Source: Amycolatopsis orientalis DSM 43388
GTDB taxonomy: Bacteria; Actinomycetota; Actinomycetes; Mycobacteriales; Pseudonocardiaceae
Direction of reading: 5' to 3'
Length of the DNA stretch: 41,646 bases
Assembly: GCF_000411975.1 (NCBI RefSeq)
Contig: NZ_ASXG01000060.1
Span: 1 to 41,646, forward strand
In this document: positions 32,618 through 41,610 of the stretch, piece after piece
Numbering within the stretch: position 1 is the first letter of the stretch
Layout of the letters: each line of letters opens with the position of its first letter
Notes under the pieces: model-generated
The model's input: only the letters and a program-made list of their open reading frames with translations
Database searches by the model: none
Told to the model about the DNA's origin: nothing
Translations under genes and position numbers: made by a program

Positions 32618-32713
32618 TCACTCCTCCCGGCGGGCCGCGTAGGCGGTGACCTCCATCGGGGTTTCGTACTCGACGAAATCGGGCGCGGTCCACATCTCGA
32701 CGGGTTCGGGCAC
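32618..32713 (-). CDS. pqqA: PqqA, PQQ precursor peptide
   Basis: This 31-codon gene encodes the peptide substrate of the PQQ pathway. The core is MEVTAYAARREE. The Glu and Tyr that become PQQ are four apart (E21 and Y25), as in all PqqA peptides. The leader reads MWTAPDFVEYETP; MWxxPxF is typical. The GTG at 32713 is preceded by AAGGAAAG at 13 bases. The internal ATG at 32695 would give a 25-residue peptide with Glu15 and Tyr19, exactly the Klebsiella numbering, but it has no ribosome site. It is the first gene of the operon. Confidence 0.9.
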   Translation of the reverse strand: MPEPVEMWTAPDFVEYETPMEVTAYAARREE

Positions 32714-33026
32714 GGCAAACTCGCTTTCCTTCGGTGGTGCACCGGTGAGCGGGGCATCCGCCCCGCCTCGAACGCGGCCACCCTAAAAGCGCGAAGCGGC
32801 CGGTCGCCAGAGGCGCGAGGCGATTTCCCGCCCAGTTTGTAAAGATTCCTTCCGATGGCGCAGCGGGCGCTCGCTCTCGGGTGCCGCCGCCGGATGTCCG
32901 CCCGACAGAAATCCGGCGCCGGCGCGGAAACCTCCTGATGCCGCTTGACATCCGGACCGCGAGCGGCCGAATAATAGGGTTCAGGCGCGGTTGACAACGA
33001 TGTCAGTAGAGGCTTTCGGGAGCGAC

Positions 33027-35803
33027 GTGACCCAGGTGAATCGCAGGCGGTTTCTGTCCGGCGGGATTGCTGTCGCGGGCGGCGGTGTGCTCGGCGCGTT
33101 CGGCGTGCCCGGTACCGCCGGGGCCGCGCCCGAGGCCCGTCCGCTCGCGGTCGGCGGCGAGATCGCCGGCGGCTGGACCTTCGTCGCGGCGGACGGCACG
33201 TCGGCGGACGGGAAAGTGCTGGCCAGCGCGGAGAATGTCGCCGGGTTGAAGCCGGCCGTCGTCCCGGGGACGCCGCTGACGAGCATGATCGCCAACGGCG
33301 AGTATCCCGATCCGTTGTACGGCCACATCGTGACCGACACCGTCCCGGACACGCTCAAGGACACCGGCTACTGGTACCGGGTCGCGTTCCGGGTGCCGCG
33401 GCTGGTTCCGGGCCAGCGGTTCTGGCTGCAGTTCGACGGGATCAACTACCTCGGCACGGTGTGGCTGAACGGGACCAGGGTCGGCACCGTCGAAGGCGCG
33501 TTCAAGCGTGCGGTCTTCGAGGTCACCGACATCGTGGCCAAGGCGGACGGCGTGGCCTGGCTGGCAGTGCTGGTCGGGAAGCTCGACTACACCGATCCGC
33601 CCGCGTTGCCGAGCTACGCCAGCGGGGTGACGCGAGGCGGGCGCAACGGCGGCCCGACCGGGATCACGCTGAAGAACGGGCCGACGTTCTTCTGCACCGC
33701 TGGGTGGGACTGGCTGCCGACGATTCCGGACCGGGACCTGGGCATCTGGCAGCCGGTCGCCTGGCGCACCACCGGGCCGGTGCGGGTGGCCGACGTGCAC
33801 GTCACTTCGACGCTGTCGCCGGACTTGCGAACGGCGGAGGTCGAGGTCGAGCTCGCACTGGACAGCGCGGCCGGGAAATCCGTGGTGGTGACCGGGTCGC
33901 TCGACGGGCGAGGGTTCCGCCGGACGGTCGGCGTTCCGGCGGGCGCGTCGTCGGTGGTGCTGACGTCGAAGGAGGTCGCTTGCCTGCGGGTGGAGCGGCC
34001 GAAGTTGTGGTGGCCCAACGGGTACGGCGAGCCGTACCGCTACCGGCTGACGGTCGGCGTCGAGTCCGGCGGCCAGGTGCACGACGAACGGACGGTGGAC
34101 TTCGGGATCCGGCGGATCGAGTACACGACGCCGATGCGCTCGCCGTCCGGCGCGACGAGCAACTGCCTGGCGATCACCGTCAACAACCTGCCGATCCTGG
34201 TGATGGGCGGCAACTGGGGGCTCGACGAGGCGCTCAAGCGGATTCCGCGGGAGCGGCTGCGGGCGCAGGTCCGGTTGCACCGCGACGCCAACCTCAACCT
34301 GATCCGGAACTGGAACGGGCAGAGCAGCACCGAGGACTTCTACGCCGCCTGCGACGAGTACGGGATCCTGGTCTGGCAGGATTTCTTCTGCTCGACCGAA
34401 GGGCCGCCGGCGGAGAACATCGCGCGGGACCTGGCGAACATCCGCGATTGCATCGTGCGGTTCCGCAACCATCCGTCGATCCTGCTCTGGTGCGGCGGGA
34501 ACGAGGGGCCGCCGCCGCAGCCGCTGATCGACGGGCTCGACGCGCTGGTCGCGGAGCTGGATCCGCAGCGGGCCGTGCTGACCAGTTCGGCCGGGGACAC
34601 CGGGAAGAACCCGATCGACGGGTACCGGTCCGGCGGGCCGTACCACTGGGTTCCGCCCGCCCAGCACTTCGCGCTCAACGACGGGACGCAGTGGCCGCCG
34701 TTCCACAACGAGGTCGGGTCTTATTCGATCCCGACGCTGGAGTTCATCCGGAAGATGCTCCCGGAGGCGTCCTGGGAGCGGCCGGACGATTTCTGGGCGG
34801 ATCGGGACGTGAACGGCAACGGCGGGAACGGGGGCGGGGCCGGGTATCTTCGGCTGACCGCCGAGAGGTACGGGGAGGTGCGGAACCTTCCGGATTTCGC
34901 GCGCAAGTCGCAGATGATGAATTACGAGTGCATCCGGGCTATCTACGAGGCTCCGGTGGCTCATATGCGCAGTGCCGGGCCTTATCCGCGGACTGGGGTC
35001 ATCATGTGGATGACCAATCCCGCACAGCCCAGTTTTGTCTGGCAGATGTACAGTCATGATCTTGAAGCGCATTCGTCGTTCTACGCGGTTCAGCATGCTT
35101 GCCGGCGGGTGAATGTCGTGTTGGACGCGCGGAGTTTCGACGTGGTGGTGGCTAATCATTCCCCTGCGGTCGTCCGGGGCGGGGTCGAAGCTCGGTTTTA
35201 CGGGGTGGACGGGGTGGAGTTCGGCCGGGTCTCGTTGCCGGTCGGCGGGGTGGGAGCGGCTGATCGTGCGGTAGCCGGGAATGTGGCGGCGCTCGTGCGG
35301 GGTGGGCCGGATGAGATTGCGTTTGTCCGGCTGGCGCTTCGGGATGTTCGGGGTGCCGAGGTTATCCGGAATTTTTATTGGGTGGAGTCTCCCGGGCGGG
35401 AGGCTGGGTTCGCCGGTTTGGACGACATGCCCGCGGCCGCGGTTTCGGTGATCGCTGGGGTTTCTCCGGGGCCGGAGGGGGTTTCGGTGGCGGTGGATGT
35501 GCGGAACATCGGCGAGTCCGTCGCGTTGATGGTGCATTTGCAGGTGTATGACGTGCGGACTGGGGAGAGGGTTCTTCCTGCTTCGTTCAGTGATAATTAT
35601 CTGAATTTGGCGGGTGGGGAGGCGGCCAGTGTCCGGGTCCAGGTGGATCGGGAGCAGGTTCGGCGGCATCCGGAGATCGGGGTTCGGGTCGACGGGTGGA
35701 AGATCGATCAGGGGGCTTCCCGGTTGCGGGGGCGGGGGGTGGCGGTGACGTTCAATCAGGAGGCGTTGGCTGTTCGTCCGGGGGTGCCTACGTTTGGGCG
35801 GTG
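33027..35803 (+). CDS. Tat-exported GH2 exo-beta-glucosaminidase/mannosidase-like enzyme
   Basis: The protein of 925 residues has a twin-arginine signal (NRRRFLSGGIAVAGGGVLGAFG). It has the domain order of CsxA-type GH2 exo-beta-D-glucosaminidases: sugar-binding domain (GYWYRVAFRVP, FDGINYLGTVWLNG), Ig-like domains, the barrel (LVMGGNWGLDEALKR, LNLIRNWNGQ), acid/base Glu in CGGNEGPPPQ, and nucleophile Glu in FHNEVGSYSIP. It probably removes GlcN or mannose from chitosan or glycan ends outside the cell. GTG 33027, with GGGAG 4 bases upstream, gives a normal short Tat n-region; ATG 33000 is the alternative. Codon use changes markedly after about 34840. Confidence 0.82.
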
Positions 35804-35895
35804 AGGGGCGGGGCTTGGGCGGGCGGCTCGTCGCCTGGCGGCGACATTGCGCCCCGGTGAGTGGCGTGGGGCACCCCGAAGCCGGATTGTGCGGA

Positions 35896-35953
35896 CGGTT
35901 CGGGGGTGCTTGTCAAGGCGGGAAAGCGTGCCTTGACAAGCACCCCCGAACCG
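35896..35953 (+). terminator. Perfect 24-bp inverted repeat after the GH2 gene
   Basis: Arms 35896-35919 and 35930-35953 are fully complementary with a 10-base loop. It lies 93 bases after the GH2 stop and would make a very stable hairpin. It may be a terminator or a repeated palindromic element; the length and perfection are more than termination needs. Confidence 0.6.
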
Positions 35954-36098
35954 CAGGGAGGCTTCGTATCGGGGTGCGGGGGAGGGGCTGGGTGCTTCGA
36001 TTCTTTGGGTGCGGCGGCTGCGGTTGGGTGGTGGGGTGCGCGGCTCGCGCGGCTCGCGCGGTTGGTCGCGTGGGGGTCCGCGGTTTCGGTTGCGGGTG

Positions 36099-36148
36099 GT
36101 CCGTGAAGGGCTCCTTGAGGGAATCTAGGTCCGTGAAGGGGCCCTTGA
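36099..36148. repeat. Two 20-bp repeats, 30 bp apart, with internal dyad symmetry
   Basis: Copies at 36099-36118 and 36129-36148 begin GTCCGTGAAGGG and end CCTTGA, differing at two bases. GAAGGG and CCCTTG halves face each other, so each copy is a partial palindrome. This looks like a dispersed intergenic repeat family or a regulator site upstream of the IclR gene. Confidence 0.6.
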
Positions 36149-36322
36149 TGTCCGGTTGCGGGTCGTGAGGGTTCCCCTCCCGGAAGGGGGCCGCGCGGCC
36201 GTGGCCTTGGCCGATTCGACCGCCCGGACCAGGCCGTCCGCGCCGGAACGGCTCAGCTCGCCGGACCCGGTGAACTGCGGGCCAGTGTCTGGTGTGGACA
36301 GTCGGGAGGGCGGCGGGTTGCC

Positions 36323-37150
36323 GTGTTCGCGGGACTGGCGGATGATGGGCGGCCAAGTCCCCGTCCCGTTCCACCGCAGCCCCGGAGGCACGCGATCGCC
36401 GGCAACGCCGCCGAACCCGGGCGCACTGTCCTGAGCCGCGCGTTCGCGGTGCTCGATTCCTTCCTGTCCGGCCGACCCGAGCAGACCCACGGCGAGATCA
36501 CCCGGGCGACCGGGCTCGCTCCTGCCACGGTGCACCGGCTTCTCGCCGAACTGACCGGCTGGGGCGCGCTCGAGCGGACCGGCCGGGGCCGGTACCGGAT
36601 CGGGCTCCGGCTGTGGCAGCTCGGGGCGCAGGCGCCCGGCGGGCGGGAGCTGCGGGACGTCGCGCTGCCGTATCTGCAGGATCTGCTGCAGGTGACGCAC
36701 GAGGTCGTCCACCTGGTCGTGCTCGATGGGGACCGCGCGCTGTATCTGGAAAAGCTCGAGGCGCATCCGGACGTCGTGGTCACCTCGCGGGTGGGGCTGC
36801 GGCTTCCGCTGCACGCGGCCGGGCCGGGCAAGGTGCTGCTCGCGCACGCGCCGCCGGACTGCCTCGAGAAGATTCTGGCCGGCGGGCTCGAGCGGCGGGC
36901 CAGCGGGACGATCACCGACCCGGCGCGGCTGCGGCAGGTGCTGGCGGAGATCCGGCTGCAAGGGTTCTGCATCTCCCGCAACGAGATGACCGAGGGCGCG
37001 TCGTCGGTCGCGGCTCCGGTGCGCGGGCCCGCCGATCAGGTCGTGGCGGCGATTTCCGTGGTGGTGCCCAGTTCCACGCCGAACTTGTCGCCGCTGGTGC
37101 CGGTGGTCCGGATGGCCGCGCTGGGCGTCACGCGCGCATTGCAGGGCTGA
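36323..37150 (+). CDS. IclR-family transcriptional regulator
   Basis: The 275-residue protein has an N-terminal winged helix (VLSRAFAVLDSFLSGRPEQTHGEITRATGLAPATVHRLLAELTGWGALERTGRGRYRIG) and a C-terminal effector domain (LEAHPDVVVTSRVGLRLPLHAAGPGKVLLAH, ISRNEMTEGASSVAAPV). IclR proteins commonly control aromatic and acid catabolism. It lies 95 bases upstream of the decarboxylase gene in the same direction. GTG 36323 is the only clear in-frame start and gives a long Pro-rich N-terminal extension of about 30 residues, so the start is uncertain. Confidence 0.87.
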   Translation: MFAGLADDGRPSPRPVPPQPRRHAIAGNAAEPGRTVLSRAFAVLDSFLSGRPEQTHGEITRATGLAPATVHRLLAELTGWGALERTGRGRYRIGLRLWQLGAQAPGGRELRDVALPYLQDLLQVTHEVVHLVVLDGDRALYLEKLEAHPDVVVTSRVGLRLPLHAAGPGKVLLAHAPPDCLEKILAGGLERRASGTITDPARLRQVLAEIRLQGFCISRNEMTEGASSVAAPVRGPADQVVAAISVVVPSSTPNLSPLVPVVRMAALGVTRALQG

Positions 37151-37244
37151 GGAAATTTTCCGCTGAGTGGAAGAGGGGCTGGGCGGCCCGGAACCGAGCC
37201 GGGAGACTCCGGTCGCCCGCTGCCGCACTGCCGAGGAGAAGTCC

Positions 37245-38861
37245 GTGAGCCCTGCCCCGACCGTTCGCGACGCCGCGTTCGAAGTGCTGCGCCGGTTCGG
37301 CGCCACGACGGTGTTCGCCAATCCCGGGTCGACCGAGATCGCGCTGCTCACCGACCTGCCCGACGACCTCGAGTTCGTGCTGGCGCTGCACGAGGGTTCG
37401 GTCGTCGGCATGGCGACCGGGTGGGCGCTCGCGAACGACCGGCCCGCGGTCGCGATCCTGCACACCACGGCGGGCCTCGGGAACGCGGTCGGCGCGCTCG
37501 CGACCGCCCGCGTCAACCGCGCGCCGCTGGTCGTGCTCGTCGGGCAGCAGGACCGTCGCCACCTCGCGCTGGAGCCGTTCCTCACCGGCCACCGGCTCGA
37601 CGATCTCGCCCGGCCCACGCCGGTGTGGATCGCGGAACCGCTGCGCGCGCAGGACGTTCCGGGCGCGCTCGCCCGGGCCTGGCACGAGGCGCGCGAGCAC
37701 CGCGGCCCGGCGCTGGTGATCGTGCCGATGGACGACTGGTCCGAACCAGCGGACGCGGACGAGCCGCTGCCCGCGCCGGCCAGGCTGGTCCGCGCGAACG
37801 CCGCCGAACCCGCGGTGCTGGCCGAGCTGGCGGAATTCCTCGGTGCGGCAAGCAATCCCGTCCTCGTCGTGGGGGCCGGGGCCGACGACGCGGAATCGTG
37901 GCGCGGGCTGACCGCCCTGGCGGAGAAGCTCGCGTGCCCGGTGTGGCAGGAGGCGTTCGGCGCGCGCGCCGGATTCCCGCAGGATCACCCGCAGTTCGCC
38001 GGACATCTGCCGCCGGGCCGGGAAGAACTGCGGAAAGCGTTGTCCGGGCACGACGCGGTGCTCTCGGTCGGCGCGCCGGTTTTCCGGCAGTACCCGCGGG
38101 AACCGGGACAGCTGGCCGAGCCGGGCACCCGCCTCGCGGTGGTCACCGACGATCCGAACGAAGCGCACCGCAGCCCGGTCGACCTCGCCGTGCTGGCGCG
38201 GCCCTCGGCGGTCTGCGCGCCGTTGGCGGAGCTGGTTCCGGCGCGGGAAGCGCGTGCGGAGAAGGTCGGCCGGACGGTCGAGCTGCCCGGCAAGCCGCGG
38301 GACGGTGCGCCGCTGGGGCCGGAGCACGTGTTCGGCCTGCTCGCCCGCCAGCTGCCCAAGGACACGGTGCTGGTCGAGGAATCCCCGTCGAGCCGTCCGT
38401 TGCTGCACGCGCTCGTCCCGGCGCGCGAGCCGCTCGGGTTCCTCAGCGCGGCCATGGGCGGCCTGGGTTTCGGCATCCCGGCCGCGATCGGCCTGCGGAT
38501 GGGCGGACTGAAACGGCCGGTGGTCGCGGTGATCGGGGACGGCTCGTCGCTGTACTCGATCCAGGCGTTGTGGAGCGCCGCGCATTACGGCGTCGGCGTC
38601 TTGGTGCTCGTCCTGTCCAACGGCGGCTACGCGATCATGGACAAACTCGCCGTGCGGCACGGCGAACGCACGGCCGGAGGCGGGAAAGCGCCGTGGCCCG
38701 GATTCGACGAGGTCAGCGTGAGCGGGCTCGCCAAGTCGCTCGGCTGCCCGGCGCGACGGGCGGAAACCTGCGAAGAACTGGAGTCGGTGTTGACCGAGGT
38801 GCTGCCGACCTTGGCCGCGCGCACGGAGCCGCTGGTGCTGGAAGTGGCGGTGACGGCATGA
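37245..38861 (+). CDS. mdlC: Benzoylformate decarboxylase-like ThDP enzyme
   Basis: The 538-residue protein aligns with the MdlC benzoylformate decarboxylase. Ser29 (FANPGST), Glu50 (ALHEGSVVG, the cofactor Glu) and His73 (LHTTAGLGNAVG) match Ser26, Glu47 and His70. The Mg-ThDP motif is GDGSSLYSIQALWSAAHYGVGVLVLVLSNGGY. The second active-site His (281 in Pseudomonas MdlC, APVFRYHQY) is missing: the loop reads APVFRQY. It would convert an aromatic 2-oxo acid to an aldehyde and CO2. GTG 37245 has GAGGAG 6 bases upstream. The stop overlaps the next ATG. Confidence 0.82.
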   Translation: MSPAPTVRDAAFEVLRRFGATTVFANPGSTEIALLTDLPDDLEFVLALHEGSVVGMATGWALANDRPAVAILHTTAGLGNAVGALATARVNRAPLVVLVGQQDRRHLALEPFLTGHRLDDLARPTPVWIAEPLRAQDVPGALARAWHEAREHRGPALVIVPMDDWSEPADADEPLPAPARLVRANAAEPAVLAELAEFLGAASNPVLVVGAGADDAESWRGLTALAEKLACPVWQEAFGARAGFPQDHPQFAGHLPPGREELRKALSGHDAVLSVGAPVFRQYPREPGQLAEPGTRLAVVTDDPNEAHRSPVDLAVLARPSAVCAPLAELVPAREARAEKVGRTVELPGKPRDGAPLGPEHVFGLLARQLPKDTVLVEESPSSRPLLHALVPAREPLGFLSAAMGGLGFGIPAAIGLRMGGLKRPVVAVIGDGSSLYSIQALWSAAHYGVGVLVLVLSNGGYAIMDKLAVRHGERTAGGGKAPWPGFDEVSVSGLAKSLGCPARRAETCEELESVLTEVLPTLAARTEPLVLEVAVTA

Positions 38862-40318
38862 CGTTGCTCGGAAACGGCTGGCGGGGCCGGATCTTCTCCG
38901 GCGGCTGGGTCCCCGGCGCGGGCGGCGAGTACGACGCGGTCGAGCCGGCCACCGGGAAGACTCTGGCCCGGGTCGGCGCGGCGGCTCCGGAGGATGTCGC
39001 GAAGGCCGCGGCCGCGGCGAAGGAAGCGCAGCGGGAGTGGGCCGCTCAGCCGTATGACCAGCGGGCGCGGGTGTTGCGCCGGGCGGCGCGGCTTTTCGAG
39101 GACCACGGCGACGAGATCGACGAATGGCTCGTCCGGGAATCCGGTGCCACGCGGGCGTTCGCCCAGTTCCAGACCCGCGCGGTCGCGGCCGAGGAATGCC
39201 ACGAAGCCGCCGCGCTCGCCGCGCATCCGTACGGGGAACTGCTGCGGTCCAGCCAGCCTCGGCTGTCGATGGCCCGCCGGGTCCCGGCCGGGGTGGTCGG
39301 CGTGATCTCGCCGTTCAACGCGCCGGTGATCCTGTCCATCCGCGCGATCGCGCCCGCCTTGGCGCTCGGAAACGCGGTGCTGGCGAAGCCCGACCCGCGC
39401 ACCGCGGTGTGCGGTGGCGTCGTGCTCGCCCGGATCTTCGAGGAAGCCGGTCTGCCGGAAGGACTGTTCCACCTGCTGCCCGGCGGCGCGGACGTCGGCG
39501 CGGCGCTGGTCGAGGACCCGCTGGTGCGCGTCATCGCGTTCACCGGCTCGACGAGCGCGGGCCGCCGGATCGCCGCGGCGGCGGGGGAGCGGCTCAAGCG
39601 CGCGCACCTCGAGCTCGGCGGCAACTCGGCGCTCGTGGTGCTCGCGGACGCGGACGTCGAGAAGGCCGCGTCGGTCGGCGCGTTCGGTTCGTTCAACCAC
39701 TCCGGGCAGATCTGCATGGCGACCGGACGGCACCTCGTCGCCGCCGAGATCGCCGACGACTACGCGGCCGCGCTCGCCGAGCACGCGGCCGAGCTGACCG
39801 TCGGCGACCCGGCGAACGGCGACGTCGCGCTCGGCCCGCTGATCGACGCGGGACAGCGCGACCGCGTGCACTCGGTCGTCACGGGCAGCGCCGAAGCCGG
39901 CGCGAAGATCGCCGCCGGCGGCACCTACGAGGACCTGTTCTACCGCCCGACCGTCCTCACCGACGTCCCGCTCACCGCGCCCGCGTACGCGCAGGAGGTG
40001 TTCGGGCCGGTCGCGCCGGTCGTGCCGTTCTCCACAGTGGACGAAGCAGTGCGCCTGGCCGGCGGTACCGAATACGGGCTCTCGCTGGGCATCCTGACCC
40101 GGGACGCCGCGCGGGGGCTGGCGCTGGCCGAGCGGATCCCGTCCGGTCTGGTGCACGTCAACGACCAGACGGTCAACGACGAAGCCCTCGCGCCGTTCGG
40201 CGGCGTGGGGGATTCGGGCACCGGCTCCCGGCACGGCGGCGCGCAGGCCAACCTGGAGGCGTTCACCGAAACCCAGTGGGTCACCGTGCGCGGCGACCTT
40301 CCGCAGTACCCGTTCTGA
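38858..40318 (+). CDS. NAD(P)-dependent benzaldehyde dehydrogenase-like ALDH
   Basis: The 486-residue ALDH has Asn in VISPFNAPV, the general-base Glu252 in LELGGNS, the nucleophile Cys286 in HSGQICMATGR and EVFGPVAPV near the end. The aromatic-ALDH type is suggested by the SGQICM box and GSRHGGAQANLEAFTETQWVTV tail of benzaldehyde and vanillin dehydrogenases. It would oxidise the aldehyde made by the upstream decarboxylase. Translation is coupled through an ATGA overlap. It probably corresponds to MdlD, but the aromatic substrate is inferred. Confidence 0.88.
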   Translation: MTLLGNGWRGRIFSGGWVPGAGGEYDAVEPATGKTLARVGAAAPEDVAKAAAAAKEAQREWAAQPYDQRARVLRRAARLFEDHGDEIDEWLVRESGATRAFAQFQTRAVAAEECHEAAALAAHPYGELLRSSQPRLSMARRVPAGVVGVISPFNAPVILSIRAIAPALALGNAVLAKPDPRTAVCGGVVLARIFEEAGLPEGLFHLLPGGADVGAALVEDPLVRVIAFTGSTSAGRRIAAAAGERLKRAHLELGGNSALVVLADADVEKAASVGAFGSFNHSGQICMATGRHLVAAEIADDYAAALAEHAAELTVGDPANGDVALGPLIDAGQRDRVHSVVTGSAEAGAKIAAGGTYEDLFYRPTVLTDVPLTAPAYAQEVFGPVAPVVPFSTVDEAVRLAGGTEYGLSLGILTRDAARGLALAERIPSGLVHVNDQTVNDEALAPFGGVGDSGTGSRHGGAQANLEAFTETQWVTVRGDLPQYPF

Positions 40319-40362
40319 CCGCAGTACCCGACCAGGTCCCCTCCGACGACGCAGGTGATGAC

Positions 40363-41610
40363 ATGACGGTCTCGACAGATCCGCGGGCGCGACACGCCCG
40401 CTGGGTGGCCCCGCTGTGCTGGACGGCGGTGGCGCTCGAAGGCTTCGACCTGGTGGTGCTGGGCGTCGTGCTGCCCGCGCTGCTCAAGGACAAAGCGTGG
40501 GGACTCGACCCCAACACGGCGTCGCTGATCTCCGCGGTCGGGTTGCTCGGCGTGGCGGTCGGCGCGTTCGCGATCGGCCCGCTCAGCGACCTGTTCGGCC
40601 GCCGCGGGATGATGCTGCTGACCGTGACCAGCTTCTCGGTCTGCACGCTGCTGTGCGCGTTCGCGAGCGGGCCGTGGCTGTTCGGCGTGCTGCGGTTCCT
40701 GGCCGGGCTCGGGCTCGGCGGCGTGCTGCCGACCGCGCTGGCGCTGATCACCGAGTACGCGCGGATCGGCCGCGGCGGGAGCGCGACCACCGTGCTGATG
40801 ACCGGCTATCACGTCGGCGCGGTGCTCACCGCGCTGCTGGGAATCCTGGTGCTGCAACGGTTCGGCTGGCAGTGGATGTTCGTCATCGGGGCCGCGCCCG
40901 CGCTGGTGCTGGTGCCGTTGATGACGAAGTTCCTGCCCGAGTCGAAGGCGCTGGAGCGGGCGAAGGAAGCCCGGCGGAACCGCAATCCGCTCGGCGTGCT
41001 GTTCCGGCACGGCTACGGCCGCGCGACGATCGCCTTCTGGGTGACGTCGTTCATGGGGCTGCTGCTGGTGTACGGCCTGAACACCTGGCTGCCGCAGATC
41101 ATGCGCGCGGCGGGCTACGAACTCGGCGCCGCGCTGGCGCTGCTGCTGGTGCTGAACGTCGGCGCGGTCCTCGGTCTCCTGGTCGGCGGCCGGGTCGCGG
41201 ACAAGATGGGCTACCGCCGTTCCACCATCGGGTGGTTCGTCGCGGCCGCGGTGTTCCTGGCGCTGCTGAGCATCAAGCTGCCCGGGGCGAGCGTGTACGT
41301 CGGCGTGCTGCTGGCGGGGATCTTCACCTTCAGCTCGCAGGTGCTGGTCTACGTGTACATCGCCCGCGTGTACCCCGCCGAAGCCCGCGGCACCGGCCTC
41401 GGCGCGGCGAGCGGGATCGGCCGGTTCGGCGCGATGTCCGGGCCGCTGGTGACCGGGCTGCTGCTGTCGGCGGGGCTGGCGTATCCGTGGGGCTTCTACC
41501 TTTTCGCGGCGGTAGCGCTGATCGGTGCGCTCGCGATCGCGGTGGTCAACCGGGACCCGGCGCCGGACGCCCCGGCGGACAGTCCGGCGCCGCAGGTGGA
41601 AACCACGTGA
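40363..41610 (+). CDS. MFS transporter, aromatic acid:H+ symporter (AAHS) type
   Basis: The 415-residue protein has twelve predicted membrane helices. The AAHS-type start is ALEGFDLVVLGVVLPALL with the helix 1 Asp, the loop after helix 2 is GPLSDLFGRRGMMLL, and later blocks are RFLAGLGLGGVLPTALALITEYA and GRVADKMGYRRSTIGW. Relatives BenK, PcaK and MhbT import benzoate-type acids with protons. It follows the dehydrogenase by 44 bases, so it probably supplies the substrate of the cluster. Confidence 0.88.
   Translation: MTVSTDPRARHARWVAPLCWTAVALEGFDLVVLGVVLPALLKDKAWGLDPNTASLISAVGLLGVAVGAFAIGPLSDLFGRRGMMLLTVTSFSVCTLLCAFASGPWLFGVLRFLAGLGLGGVLPTALALITEYARIGRGGSATTVLMTGYHVGAVLTALLGILVLQRFGWQWMFVIGAAPALVLVPLMTKFLPESKALERAKEARRNRNPLGVLFRHGYGRATIAFWVTSFMGLLLVYGLNTWLPQIMRAAGYELGAALALLLVLNVGAVLGLLVGGRVADKMGYRRSTIGWFVAAAVFLALLSIKLPGASVYVGVLLAGIFTFSSQVLVYVYIARVYPAEARGTGLGAASGIGRFGAMSGPLVTGLLLSAGLAYPWGFYLFAAVALIGALAIAVVNRDPAPDAPADSPAPQVETT

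Larger units (their letters stand above)
35804..36322. other. 519-bp intergenic region with inverted and short direct repeats
   Basis: No gene is supported. It holds a perfect long inverted repeat (35896-35953), a short GC tandem (GGCTCGCGC twice near 36040-36058) and two CCGTGAAGGG repeats (36099-36148). Plus-strand composition is G- and T-rich in its middle part. Confidence 0.6.

Noticed and set aside
37421..40318. A 965-codon frame suggesting a decarboxylase-dehydrogenase fusion
   Set aside because: The first half is a shadow frame within the decarboxylase gene; the dehydrogenase starts at ATG 38858.
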